Part shown: positions 43,831-55,403 of the stretch, in pieces
How the letters are laid out: each line of letters starts with the position of its first letter
How positions within the stretch are numbered: the first letter of the stretch is position 1
Assembly (NCBI GenBank): GCA_049999765.1
Contig: JBNGIQ010009341.1
Coordinates: forward strand, 116,795 to 180,794
From: Phaeoceros laevis
Lineage: Eukaryota > Anthocerotophyta > Anthocerotopsida > Notothyladales
Direction of reading: 5' to 3'
DNA: 64,000 nt
The notes under the pieces: generated by a model
The model's database searches: none
Seen by the model: the letters and a program-made list of their open reading frames with translations, nothing else
Told to the model about the DNA's origin: nothing
Program-made: the position numbers and the translations under genes

Positions 43831-45333
43831 ACATGGCAAGCACAGGTCAGCCAACATCGAGTTCACACAGAAGCTTGAACTCTAAGGATCTGGAGGTCCA
43901 AGAGCTCGAAAATTGCGAAACTCTCTCGCATTTCAACAGCATTGGAGTCGAGGCCAGCCAGCTATAGTGAAATGCAGATGAACTGGAGTCAGATCTAAGC
44001 TCCTCCGAGTCCTGTTGTCCCTGCATAGAGCATCGAGCTCTTTCTCTGACCGGCTTCCAAGGCACCATGCAGAATTTTGCTTTTGTTTGCCGTTCAAACA
44101 TTACACACATCCAGAGGTGGGACTACTTAATTTGGGAATGCAGAGGGTTCTTGAGGAGATGGGAACATGGGACCCCTTTCGGAGCAAAGCTCCGCAGAGA
44201 CTTCTAAGACTTGGCTCTTCTCCTTCCTGCCTTCGCCGATTCGACCACTGGGAATACCAGTTACGATCCTATGCAAGCAAAGTTGAAACAAATCCATTCG
44301 TGGCCAGCCATACATTAAACAAAAAGTTGCAAGCAACCAGGAAGCTGCATCCCTACCAACGACACAAGCCTACCAGAAGGATTACCACAACATCTGAAGC
44401 AGTCCCCATGTCACCACACCTTACAACTGTGGGAAAGGAGGCAGAAGGCCCAGCCATCTGGACTCAGAACTGTGCAAGCTAATTCATTCAATGACCTGGT
44501 AGGAGCCCACACCGGTGTTCATGTCTCAGGAGTGTGATTGATCCGAATGAAGGAACAATTATCTGGTTTGTGTTCCGCATTTCGATTGCGTAACTTCACG
44601 ATTCCAAACACCTCTGCCTGCCCAGATATATCCCACTAATGCCAATTCGATTCGCTGGGCGAGGCACTGCCTCTGCAGTTTACAACACAAAGATCTCAAG
44701 CAGTGCGGGAATGTGATGCTGTCTTGGCCCGGCCAGACCGGGCAACCTCGCGGAATATTCGATTTCTATGCTGCTGACATGGGCGTGCGAGAATCCCGGT
44801 TCCTGGGTAAGTTGATGGGACCTGGAAGATGGTGCCCGGACCGGTTGGCCAGGAGGTCCACCCCCGGCTGTTGCAGGTGGGAGGCTAAAAACCCGGTCGC
44901 GCCAACCACCGTGGTTTGTGGCCGTGTCTATACTACAGCATTACGCCCAGGCACCGTGATAGCTGACCGTTATAAATCAGCGCATTTTCTAGTAGTGCTC
45001 TACGGGTTTTACAACCCTCAGCAGAAGCCGAGGCCTATGAACCGATGCCAAGAATCTTGCTAGGACCGACTGAGCATCGTGTCATCGGGTATGCATATGC
45101 ATACATAATCAATCCTCACTCATCAGTACTGAGCAGAGCTGAAAAGTGACTTTGCTGCTGCGATCGAAAATTTCGTCTTCCTGGGGACTGTTCCACAGTC
45201 CATAAATCTCACCGGTTGTCAAAAGTATCAAGCAGAATCACAATTTCAGCTCAGAAGTCCAAAACAGAGACAGAAATTTCGTAGCTACATTACTCAAAAG
45301 GGTGAAAACTAGAAAGTCCTAGCCTGCAAGGCA
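43831..45333. other. Intergenic, nothing recognised
   Basis: 1.5 kb between the pseudogene and the 3' end of the large gene. Frames at 44015-44482 and 44716-45063 are open but show no domain and no coding character, so they were not called. Confidence 0.35.
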
Positions 45334-48300
45334 CTACATAAGAGCTGCCACCTTGGGACGCAAGCTTTTGGCCAGCCCTTCAAAGCTCCTGGCCAGCTGA
45401 ACTTCATCGATGCTGACCTGGTATGTTCCGTTCCCAGCTGCAGCCATTCTCTTCAGAATCTCCTGGTCCACATAATCTCTCCCAAAGAGAATGGTGTGAA
45501 ACACGAGCCTGTGGTCGAGATCTTGCATCTTGTTGATGATAGCGATAGGGTCCGTGCCCCCGTTATTCCCACCATCACTCAGGAAGATAATCGCAGGATG
45601 CTTGCCTTGCAAAGATGGATCCTGGAACGCTCGCTGCAGAACCTGCTGAGCCAAATTAAGGCCGCTGGAGTATGTTGTCCCTCCACTCGGGTGGTACTGG
45701 AGCAGAGGGTCCACGATGTTCTCTGCGATCAGTTGCCTTTCAAAAGCAATGGAACCTGTGTTATCAAATAGAATTACAGACACAACATCGGGCTGCCCAG
45801 ATGCGAGCCTTGTCCGAATGAAGCGCAGGATGGCCTCGTACACACATCCCAACCGATTCTCGTGGGAGGAATAAAACTTTGCCAGTGCTGGTTTCACGTC
45901 TCCACCGGCCATGGAGCCTGATCTGTCAACGATGAATACAACATAGTTAGCAGCATTTTTCACGTGATTACAAGAAAAGGAATGGCCGTCCTCTGTGACG
46001 TAGCCGCTGCTAGAACCAAGTTCAGTCCTGGACACAGGGGCATGCCACAGTTTCTCTGTGCAATATGATCGCTCTTGAGCTGCATTTGTGGATCCTGTTG
46101 CAGGCTCGTGATCAGCAGAGCGGCACTGGTGATTGCACAGTTCAAACTGCTTCTGGACGTCTTCCTGGCACGGATCCTTGAACCTCATGTGCTTCCAAAA
46201 CGCCGCATGGCTGAGCTCATCCTTCGGCACAGTCTTGTCAGGGCCATACTCTTGGGTCTGATGGCGTGATCCTTCCAAAAGGCCTTCCGCACACGCTCTA
46301 TTGGGCTGCTGAGCATTGCACTTAATCAGGTGGATGTGCCCACGCCCCTGCGCTGTACAGTGCATCATGCACATTTCCGCCAATCCGGACTCTCCCCAGG
46401 AATACTTCCGGTCAGCCAAGTCGATGTCCTCTGCCTCCGCTACAAAACGGACGTCACGCATGTTTCCATGTGCGGTGTCGTGCAAACCGGGGTGGCCGAT
46501 CGGCAGGTTGCAGAAGTAACCACATGCGGCGCATTTCGTTGTGCAGAAATGAACCGCGTTCGCATTCACCGTGTGACAATGATCCCCAGCATGCCTTTCC
46601 ATCCATGGGGGAATTGGAATGCAGCACTGCTTTTGCACTCCGTTCTGTTCAGAGACATGTTCGTATTCGAAAACAGACCTTTTACCTGTGAATGTCTTGG
46701 ACTTCCTTACAACCTCCGTGACAACTTGGCAGATGCCCACCGCCTGGCAAACCCCTTTGCAGATGTGCTCATTCCCGCAGAAATGGGCTTCCGAGGTCAA
46801 GGAGTGGAAATGATCATCGGACCCACATTTCCTAGTACACCCCAGCATCCTGCAAGTCATGGGACACATCCTCTCATGGCAAAGATGCTTATCATGGTCT
46901 CCAGCGTCCAGAGTGATGACACACGAATTCTTGCATCCAGATACAGAGCACTTCTTGTCACAAAGATGCTGTTTTGTGTTACACCTGTGCTCTCCCTCGT
47001 GTCCAGTCTTCAAAGCACAGCTCACATTGCAATTCGAAGAATTCTCCACAAAGCTGCAGTCTTTACCACAAGTGTGGCTCTTCGTCCCACAATCATGTGG
47101 ACCTTCATGCCCACTGAGATCCCCGCACTCGTTCAAGACCCCCGACCCTGCCTGTTCCTCAGCAGCGCAAAAGGTGCATGTCTCATTGCAGAAGTGGGTC
47201 CCCTGACAATTGTGAGAAGAGTCTGCTGGGTGTGATTTTTCCAGTACACAGCGGAGGAAGCACGTCTTGCACTTGCTGCTGCACAAGGATAACCTCTGTG
47301 TGAGTTCTGCCAGTGTCGCAACAGTTTCCAGGCGCAGATTTTGCACATCTCCATCATCCTGGAAGTCACAGGTATTGCAGCTGAGCCACTCCAAGATACG
47401 AGCCCTTCTCCTATCCGCCAACGCCACAAGAAATTTCTCGAAGGTGGAGTGCCACAGCTCGTCGTCAGGACCAGACCGTTTGTGACTGATCTGGAAGTGA
47501 TTCTTCAAGGCCTGAAAGATGTCACCCACTGCCCTGCTCTCCTGAGAAGGGGACAGCTCCAAACCTGTATCACTAAGGTCAAAAGAGTAGCCGTCAACAA
47601 CAATAGACAGATCAGCGATTTCCTGCTGAGTCTCAAAATTGACCAGCACATTGTCCGTTGGGCTCATGAGACGACCAAGATCGATAGCTGTGCTTAGGTG
47701 CTTCCGTAAAAGGTCTAGCTTCAGAGCTATCCGCTTACTATCAATGGGGGACCAATCCCTAGCACTTATCTGCGCTATGACCAGCTTCAGATCAACTGCC
47801 AGGCTGCTTCCTGTTTGATGGAAAGGATGGAGCTCCTCCACTGTCCCTGCTATGTCTGCAACACTCTCGTGGTATTCTGGTCGATGGAAGGGAGGCATGG
47901 CCGCAATTTCTACTTCTCCTCCGTACATTCGGGTGAGGAAGTTGTCCTGCGACTTGCTGCATATCTGCTGAATCTTGGAGTAAAATTCTGCCTTCAAGTC
48001 CTCGACATCCGATGTATCAACATCCTTGATAGCCATGTAGAAGAGGCCTTTGAACAGGCGGCTGTCTTGCTTCACAAGACTGACCCCATTCTGGAACCGC
48101 TCAAAAACAGCTTCAGTTTCCTTATCCAAATGAAAGTCCTGCACACAGAAATTTCAGACATCCCACGTAAGGTTAGCCTACCTATACACGTCCAGCCATG
48201 GGCATGGCAGAAATGAATGCTTGAAACAACTGCAATGATGAGACTGGTACCTTTTTATTGAAAATAGTGATGTTACTGACTGCTGCATTGAGAATCGAGA

Positions 48301-51300
48301 GAAGCATATCCTCCAGCTCACTCCTTTCAAAGCTTCCCAAACCTTTGAAGTCCAGGAGAACATACAAGCAGTTTGTAGACTTAGAGGCACGCATTGTCAT
48401 CCACACCCCATCGGTACACCTTCCTCCAGCGACATCCAGCAATGAACCACTCAAATGATTAAGGAGGTATGACTTGCCACTGCTCTGCTTGCCCATGGAG
48501 GAAATAACCTTGATAGGACCTGGCCACTGGGCCAGCACCGCATCATAGAACCCAAACCGCAGTGCTTCTGCAAGACCTACCGCATCGGCATAGTTCAAAC
48601 TAGCAGGCATTTCAAGGCCATCAACAATCATCGGCCGCAAGCTGTTATTCTCAGCTCTCGCTATCTGTATGGGAACCAGGCACACAAGAAGACACAACCA
48701 ATCTCCCGCCGTTACAGTGGTCCCAACTTCTGTGCTTCCCAACAGGACATCATCAGCAATACAGCTTTCCACACAGTCACAGCGAATTTTCAGCTTCAGC
48801 CCCGAGAAGTCTTTCCCTTTGTCGCGTTGAAGCCTGTCAATTGCCGATGTAAGGTAGCCGACGCTCTTGTCTTTGAACTGATATCTCTTGTGAAGTGGCC
48901 CATCTCCAAGCACCAGTTGCACAGTAAGCTTCCTCCCTTGCTGCATTAGAGGAGGGCATGTGGCGTACTTCTCAAAGATCAAGTGTATGTACTCTAACGC
49001 TGGACAACTCTGTTTGTTTTGCACAATAGCTGTAGTCAGCTCTCGAGTTTTCTTCACTGTCTGTATCCGGCAAACTTCAGACGCTGACGAAATCTGAACA
49101 ATTTCGGAGCAGATGCCTCTATCAGGACGGGACCTATCAAGAAGCACAAGGTGGGCTTGTGATCCGAAGCTCACAGTACCAAAGTCAAGACTTTCGATGT
49201 TTCGTATAGAGTAATCAAGACTGATGGTCTTCAAATGAGACATGGTCTCGTCAAGCAAATAAACCTCCATCTTAAGAAAGCCTCCAGCACCTGTGTCCAC
49301 AACATCTGAACTGGGTGAATAACCGAACCCGGCCGAGGAACCGTCTGCTGAATGGAAGTTCTCCAAGCTGTCTGTCCTCTAATAAATCACAAGAAGACAA
49401 GATCCTTCACTTGAAATGCACATCTTATGATCAGGGCCTGCAAGTGAGCGGTCTTAGCATACCCGGCTGACTGACTTCAAAAACCCAGACTTTACAGGCA
49501 CTGTCAACTAGAACCATCTCCCTCTTTCCTGGTACGAACATCATTGACGTCAAGCTTTTGCCTCCCGCATACTCAGAAAGTAGGAGGTCAACACCACACC
49601 AATCGAAGTGGCGGAAAGTGTCATCGAATCGAAAGACACTAACTCTGCTCATTTTCCTGTCATAGAAGCTTACAAGCCTAGCAGCTTCGTCGACTGCAAT
49701 CAAGTCGCATCCTCTCTTGAAAGTTTTGATGGGATTTGCTGCTTTCACCTCAATTCCCAGCTTCGGAATCACGTAGAGGTGGATCGACGCCTCCTTGATA
49801 TCCTCCACAAATAGTAGGATCTCTCCGGATTTCACAGGGGAAATAAGAAACAGGCTTTCGGAATTGGGGTCCATCTCGATTAGCTTACAAGACTTGGAGC
49901 ACTCGGGCGTAATAACGTGAGTATCATGCAACAGCAATGCATCCAAGTCTTTCTTCATGGGGGTCAGCTCAGCCATTGCCCATGTAACACGCTCGCTCTC
50001 CGTCTCTTGGGAAGCATAATGGATGTTCAAGGTAGCCTTGGGATTGAAAATATTAATCTTCTGCATCATAGATGAGGCCTGCGGGAAACATCTTGTCACT
50101 GAGAGGGTCCGACCATGCTGGTTTCCACTTGACAGCCCCTTTGAGTTTTAGGAAGAACTGCAAACTGTCCTCTTCAAACGACTTCTCCATAGACTCGGAA
50201 TCGCCTTGCCTCTCGAACTGCATCTTTTCTCGTACCATTGAGACAATGTCCTTCTTGACCATTTTAACCAGTTTAATATCAAGTTCCGAGCAGCCCCCGT
50301 CATACACTTTTCGGCACAGTTCAACAAGCATATCATGTTCCTGCTTCTCCAGTCTACCAATGCCATCTTGCTTCGCTTCAGGACGGTGGTCCTGCCTCGC
50401 TTTCGCCAAAAAGCGACCAAAAAACTCATCTGAAAGGTTCTTCCGAAAATCACTCAGAATGTCCTTCGCCTTGAGGACGTTTCGAACCTTCGAGAGAATT
50501 ATTCTTGAATCTCCAGCACCAAATACTGCATCTGGGTCAGCAATCAGCCATGCAAGATTCTGTAACGTTTGTTCAAGATGCGGGACCGCACTGCCATACG
50601 AAGCCATCCATTCCAACATACCGTGGGCAGACGGTCTCTCGGAAACCAGCTTGTAAACCCCTTCCGACCCTTTTTTCCCAAATTCCCTTACCTTGGCGCG
50701 AACAAAACGAGAGGTCAGCAAGGGACCTTTGGGCCAATCCCCGTCCATGGCTCACCATTCAATGACATATTTTATAGTGAGTCCCGCTGTTTTCGCCGTT
50801 GCCATAAACTCTTGCCCATAGAGGATAGGCCCAACATTTCTTTGGTTGCTGCTGCCAGCCGAGGAAGCCTTTTCTAGGACAAATTTTCCAGACAAACTCT
50901 CTCCATCTCGCCCAATAAATTCGACCTCTGCGCCGGGGAAAACAAGTGATGGGCTATCAAGGCAGTCACTCCCGGTGCCACCCCAAATTCCACCCAGCTC
51001 CACAACAGCCGCATTGAGGTTTGCTAAGGAATGCGTGAACGTAACTCCAGATGTCCCATTTTCCTCCTTTCCTTCCGTGCCTGAGGATGCAGCTTCTGGA
51101 TCATCAGATGAACAGACCGACGGCGTTGCAATATCCGTACAGGGTAGGGTGATATTGAATTGGGCCTCTCCCATGAATACGTTTCACGAAGATAAGCCTT
51201 CTGAGCCTTTTTGAATATCGTGAGTACCTACTCTTCCTCATGTTTCAACAACTCATCCATCAAGTAGAACTTCTTTTTGTGAGCAGCTCGCTTTTCTTCG

Positions 51301-52525
51301 AATGACTTCAGCAGCGCTATATGTTCTTGACGTCCATCTAGCTCCCCATACTGTACAAAATGCACTAACTCTGTTGAAGGAAGCTCCATTACATTAATGT
51401 CGTACGTTTCCCTCCACTTCTCAATGAGGCCAGGAAGGTCTTGTTCCTTCACTTCCCTCTGCTGTTTCATGGAGACAACCCTAGGCGGAATGACACTTGC
51501 GGTCATGATGCCACAACGTTGAAGGCCACTGACAAGTCGAACAGTCCATTGGCCCGTAGCCTGCGAAGTGTTCACAGTTTCTACCGACTTGAGCACTGCA
51601 GGACTAAATTCGAACCCCTTCTGCAAACTGACATCATTCTCTGATTGCTTGACCACAGATATTTGAACCCTCTGGGTCCGCTACTTTCTGGAAGCAGCTC
51701 TAGAGTCGGCAGTGGTGATCAGGGGAGCGTCCAGATCTACAGCATCTAGACAGACATACACAGTTCCACACAAGTCTGCAACATACCGAATGAAGTTACA
51801 GGACACTTCTTTCCTTGAAGCCTCCTGCAAACGGCTGCCCTGGTGCCAGTAGAAAATGTACAGCATCTTGTTGTGCAAAAACCCATACATGCCCGGATCA
51901 ATACTTGCATCCTCCATTAGAAAGGACGCTACTGCATAAAAGTTGAGGCTTCTGAAAATGTCAACAAGGACCTTCTTGCTACCATGAAGGCCAAGAACAT
52001 GCACTGAACAGTTGTTAAGACTAGCAAAGTCCAGATTGTTCTTTGCTGCTGAAGAAGGGAGGAGATCATTGCAAAGATTGCGAACCTCGCCCCCAGGTAT
52101 CAAACCTTCTCAACAAAGCTCAGGTCCATCTTGTCAGCCTGTAGATGCATCAGCTTGTGCAATTTGAGGCCATAAGCATCACCGGCATGAGCAAGTCTGC
52201 TGGGAATGCTGGAGGACGGCAAGCGGCCCTGGAAAACTGGCTCAGAACAGCTCTTGAACACCTCGACCATTTTGCGCTCTCCCAGGGGTCTCTGAGCAGC
52301 TGTTGAAGGCTCAACCAGCAAGTCATGACTAAGACTTCTGGTTTCCTGATCATACCTCGCATGATTGGTAAAAGCCTCAATGTCAGCCTCCATTGGAGAA
52401 TCGCAGTCCATACCTCCTGAGAGGTCAATGGGCACAACTCCAACTTGATCAGTAGATATTGCGCTATGTGATGGTTCATGTGGACCCTCTCCCATTTCAC
52501 CTTGAGCACCTGCACATGTCAGCAT
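45334..52525 (-). CDS. Very large GBP-like GTPase / Cys-rich / von Willebrand A protein; 5' part unresolved or broken
   Basis: The 3' two-thirds are clear. A 5' exon ends at 49463, followed by exons 49371-48251 and 48138-45334. In order they hold a conserved region (ATLNIHYASQETESERVTWA, FVEDIKEASIHLYVIPKLG), then a dynamin/guanylate-binding type GTPase with P-loop GKQSSGKS, switch TDGVW and DFKGLG. A Cys/His-rich region with many HxC-type pairs (HFCNETCTFC, HTCGKDC, HLCDKKC, HICKGVC) follows, about 47330-46350. A C-terminal VWA domain has an intact MIDAS (DRSGSMAGG). Upstream the frame continues in pieces: 50748-50053, 51174-50752, 51680-51228, 52103-51681 and 52525-52100, with an in-frame TGA at 50752, a TAG at 51681, and a frame change near 50070. 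Some may be unseen introns: a donor at GATGCT/GTAGAT joined to TTTGCAG/AAGGGG would remove the TAG. The function is unknown; related multidomain proteins occur in some plants and protists. Confidence 0.7.
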
Positions 52526-54125
52526 CCCAGATCCTTGTCAGGAATAAGAAGTCAAATGGCTCAGAGAAACTAGTATGAAATCGACCTGATCTCTATATAT
52601 CAATTCCGAAAGAAACGCTTTGCACAAAGCCTACTAGTACCGCTGATGAGGGCAAAGGTATATGTAAGTCAAAGAGACCTTGCAACCTTATACCTTCCGA
52701 CTAGCCAGCGGAATTTTGAGAGGAAGCAGACCTGCGGAGTTGCACTCATTGACTAACCTCTCTGGGAATAACAACTGTACAAGTGGGAGAGTTCCACACT
52801 TGGTAGGCTTCCAAACTAAGCTCACTTGCTGTAGAATTCAAAGCGTGGAGGAAGGAGCTCCTGATCCAAAACCGCACGAATTAAGCAATAGATACAAGTG
52901 GCACTTCGTCACGGGCACTGCAGGTTACACGAGCCCCGCGGGCTACATAAGCTACTCAGGCGAATGAGCAAATGCGGGCAACAGACTGAAGGGAGCGGGA
53001 AAGTGCGCCAACCGCTGCTTATTGTGACCCAATGCTGCAGCAACACGGCGTTGTGGTGAGTGCTTCGCTGCAAGACTGAGATTGCAAAGCATGAACCTTA
53101 CCTATTCCCAAAGCGCTCAAGGCAGAGCCTCACCGTTTCCCCAGCTGACATGGACGCGAAGCAAAAGGCTGTCAATTGCTAGTAAAAGCAGTGCGCTTAC
53201 CGTCAAATTCGTCCAGCAACACCCAACAGTAGTCCTCTCATTGCGGAAGCGAGATCGCAGATGTTTGCAAAACTAGCTCGCGGCTACAGCGGAATGAGCA
53301 ACAAATTCGCCGGAGAAGTAGAGCAGGAACACCGGAGACATGGAGCCATTGGCCGAAACGGCGGGAAGAGTAAAGGTTGTACATTCGGGAGTAAAAACGA
53401 AGCGTGAGCGGCAACGGGAGTAGGAGACGAACAAACCTCCCCGAAGTAAACGAAGAGTAAGAGCAGAGTTGCTGGGACGAACAAACTTCTCAAATGATAG
53501 AGCCAGCTCTACCATCCAAAGCACGATCATCACCAAACACTGCATCCCATGTGTACCGGCAAGGAAGATGCACATTTAAACATTCACGTTTAGGTAGCCG
53601 GCAGCACCTAATTTTATACCGTCATTATGCTGACCAGCGAACTGAAGGCGTATAGGCTCTGTGCAGAGAGTAGTCTAGTAGCGAAGGTTTATTGCCCCCA
53701 ACACCCTTAGTACACCTGAGGGCCGTAAAACTGCCTTCAGCTCTAGTAGTACAAGGCACAATGCCACATACAGCCTACAAGACGCAGAGCTGTTGCCAAC
53801 GCAGCTGGAGACCTGAATTACAATATAACTTATCCAACATAATCTGCCCATGTACAAACCGCTTTCTACGTGTACAAAGCAGCAGAGCCTCTCATTTGCC
53901 ACGAGACCTGCCCTTCAATAAATACGTTCTAATACACAGTCAGTGACCATCCCTTCCAACTCCCGAAATCCGGAATTGAACAAAGCTCTCAGAGCTACTT
54001 CAACAGCACCGGAGAGCACCTGCCAGCTGTGCGAAGAACGATAATCGGCAATGTTGCAACTTGGGCATCGCCAGATTGTCAGGACTTCATCTGCGGCTCC
54101 AGAACTAACCTTCTTGCGTGTGCAG
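52526..54125. other. Intergenic, nothing recognised
   Basis: 1.6 kb. It should contain the promoter, and perhaps a first exon, of the large minus-strand gene, since CATGTGCAG/GTGCTC at the first called ATG also looks like a splice acceptor. No domain-bearing frame was found. Confidence 0.35.
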
Positions 54126-55331
54126 GATTTCATTGCCTTGGTACAGAAAGTTGTCCGAGCCATAGGAGAGTGCGGAAAACCTGTACAACACAGGTGTCCG
54201 CAACTTGCTTATAGGCAACCTGGCGCCCAGTGGGTGTCTTCCTCTCAACAGCGGACAGAACGCAACTCAATGCAACCCAAGACGTGCGCCACTGGTCGAC
54301 TACCATAATGCACTGATGTCAACTGTCATAACCAACCTGCGGACATCTCATCCTGACGCAAGCTTTCTGGAGCTGGACCTTTTCAAAGCCTTCAACTATG
54401 TAATTGACAATCCTCGTTGGTTCGATAAGGCGATTACTCCTGACGCTTGTTTCCTTCTCAGCCTGTAGGCAGGGTAGCATGGACCTAAGCTTTGAGCTTT
54501 TGTGAACTATGCATGCATAGAGCATCCCCTGGGAACTTGTTGTGCTGGTCTACCTGCATCACCAAATAACTACTGTGGGGACCGCGATGCTCAAGGGAAC
54601 CCCTTGTACGGCGTCTGTCGTGACCATCCCACGGATGCAGGCTGGAAAGCTCTCGTAAACCTCAACTACTCGGGCTTCAATTTCACCGGACTGTCGCCCA
54701 ACCTGCTGGTTTGGCTGCACAGCCTCCACCTTGGCAGCACGAACAAGGATCCTGGTAAGTTACCGATGCCAATTCATGAACACGAGCTATCCCGGAATCA
54801 CTCTCGTCATCTCATTCTGGCATTCATGGCTGCCAACTAGCAGAAACCTACGAGCAATTGGCCCTGGATTTGGTACACTCCATTGTGCCAGACTACCCGC
54901 ACCTGCTTCCGAAGTTGAGCAGCACCGGAGCCCTCTCCTACCAGCCCACCAGCCTCAGCGAGGTGGGGCCCGTGACAGTCTTCCTTCCCAGAGAGGCAGC
55001 CATCGAGCAACAGCTGGGGGCGGAGTTTTGGCAGACATGGCCCGCTCTGGCAACAGAGGTGGCGCTTGAGCAAGTGGTGTATGGGTGGTGGCCAGCGGAT
55101 CGGCTCGGGAAGCTCAGGAATGGTTATTCTCTCAGGACGTTGGGAGGGAACAAGGTTCAGCTGGTCAAGGAAGACGGGAAAATTTTTCTCACAGCTCGGG
55201 AAGATGGCACTGGCAGAGTTGCTGTTGTCCAGCCTACTTTCTTTGCAGCAAAGGGCGCTGTGCTGGTGCACAAAACAGACGTGCTACATCTGCCTGCTGG
55301 CTCTTTTCCTTCTGCCTGCGGCTGCAAGTAG
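54126..55331 (+). pseudogene. Damaged GDSL esterase/lipase joined to a fasciclin (FAS1) domain
   Basis: A GDSL-family middle and end are seen: GVRNLLIGNLAPSGCLPL near 54190, LVDYHNALMSTVITNLR, LDLFKAFNYVIDNP, then after a probable intron TCCAGLPASPNNYCG and the block V-like DHPTDAGW. The reading frame slips near 54170, and the N-terminal GDSL block and the first exons are missing. A clean intron (54755-54843, phase 1) then joins it to a FAS1 domain (VGPVTVFLPREAAIEQQLGA, VALEQVVYGWWPADRL, GYSLRTLGGNKVQLVKEDG, AAKGAVLVHKTDVLHLP) ending at a TAG at 55331. The FAS1 part is intact. Either this is a decayed fusion gene, or an N-terminal part lies in another frame through a sequence error. Confidence 0.6.
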
Positions 55332-55403
55332 TCCACCAGCAGGCAGACTATGCCTTGTCGATCAGTGTGGAAAGGAACTTCACAGCAAACGAATGGATAT
55401 TTG

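Noticed and set aside
44716-45063. Open frame between the pseudogene and the giant gene
   Set aside because: No domain, no splice partners, no coding signature; left as intergenic.
50752-51683. Idea that U-to-C editing removes the TAG and TGA stops
   Set aside because: U-to-C editing by PPR factors is known only in plastids and mitochondria; this is a nuclear gene, so introns, decay or sequence error are more likely.
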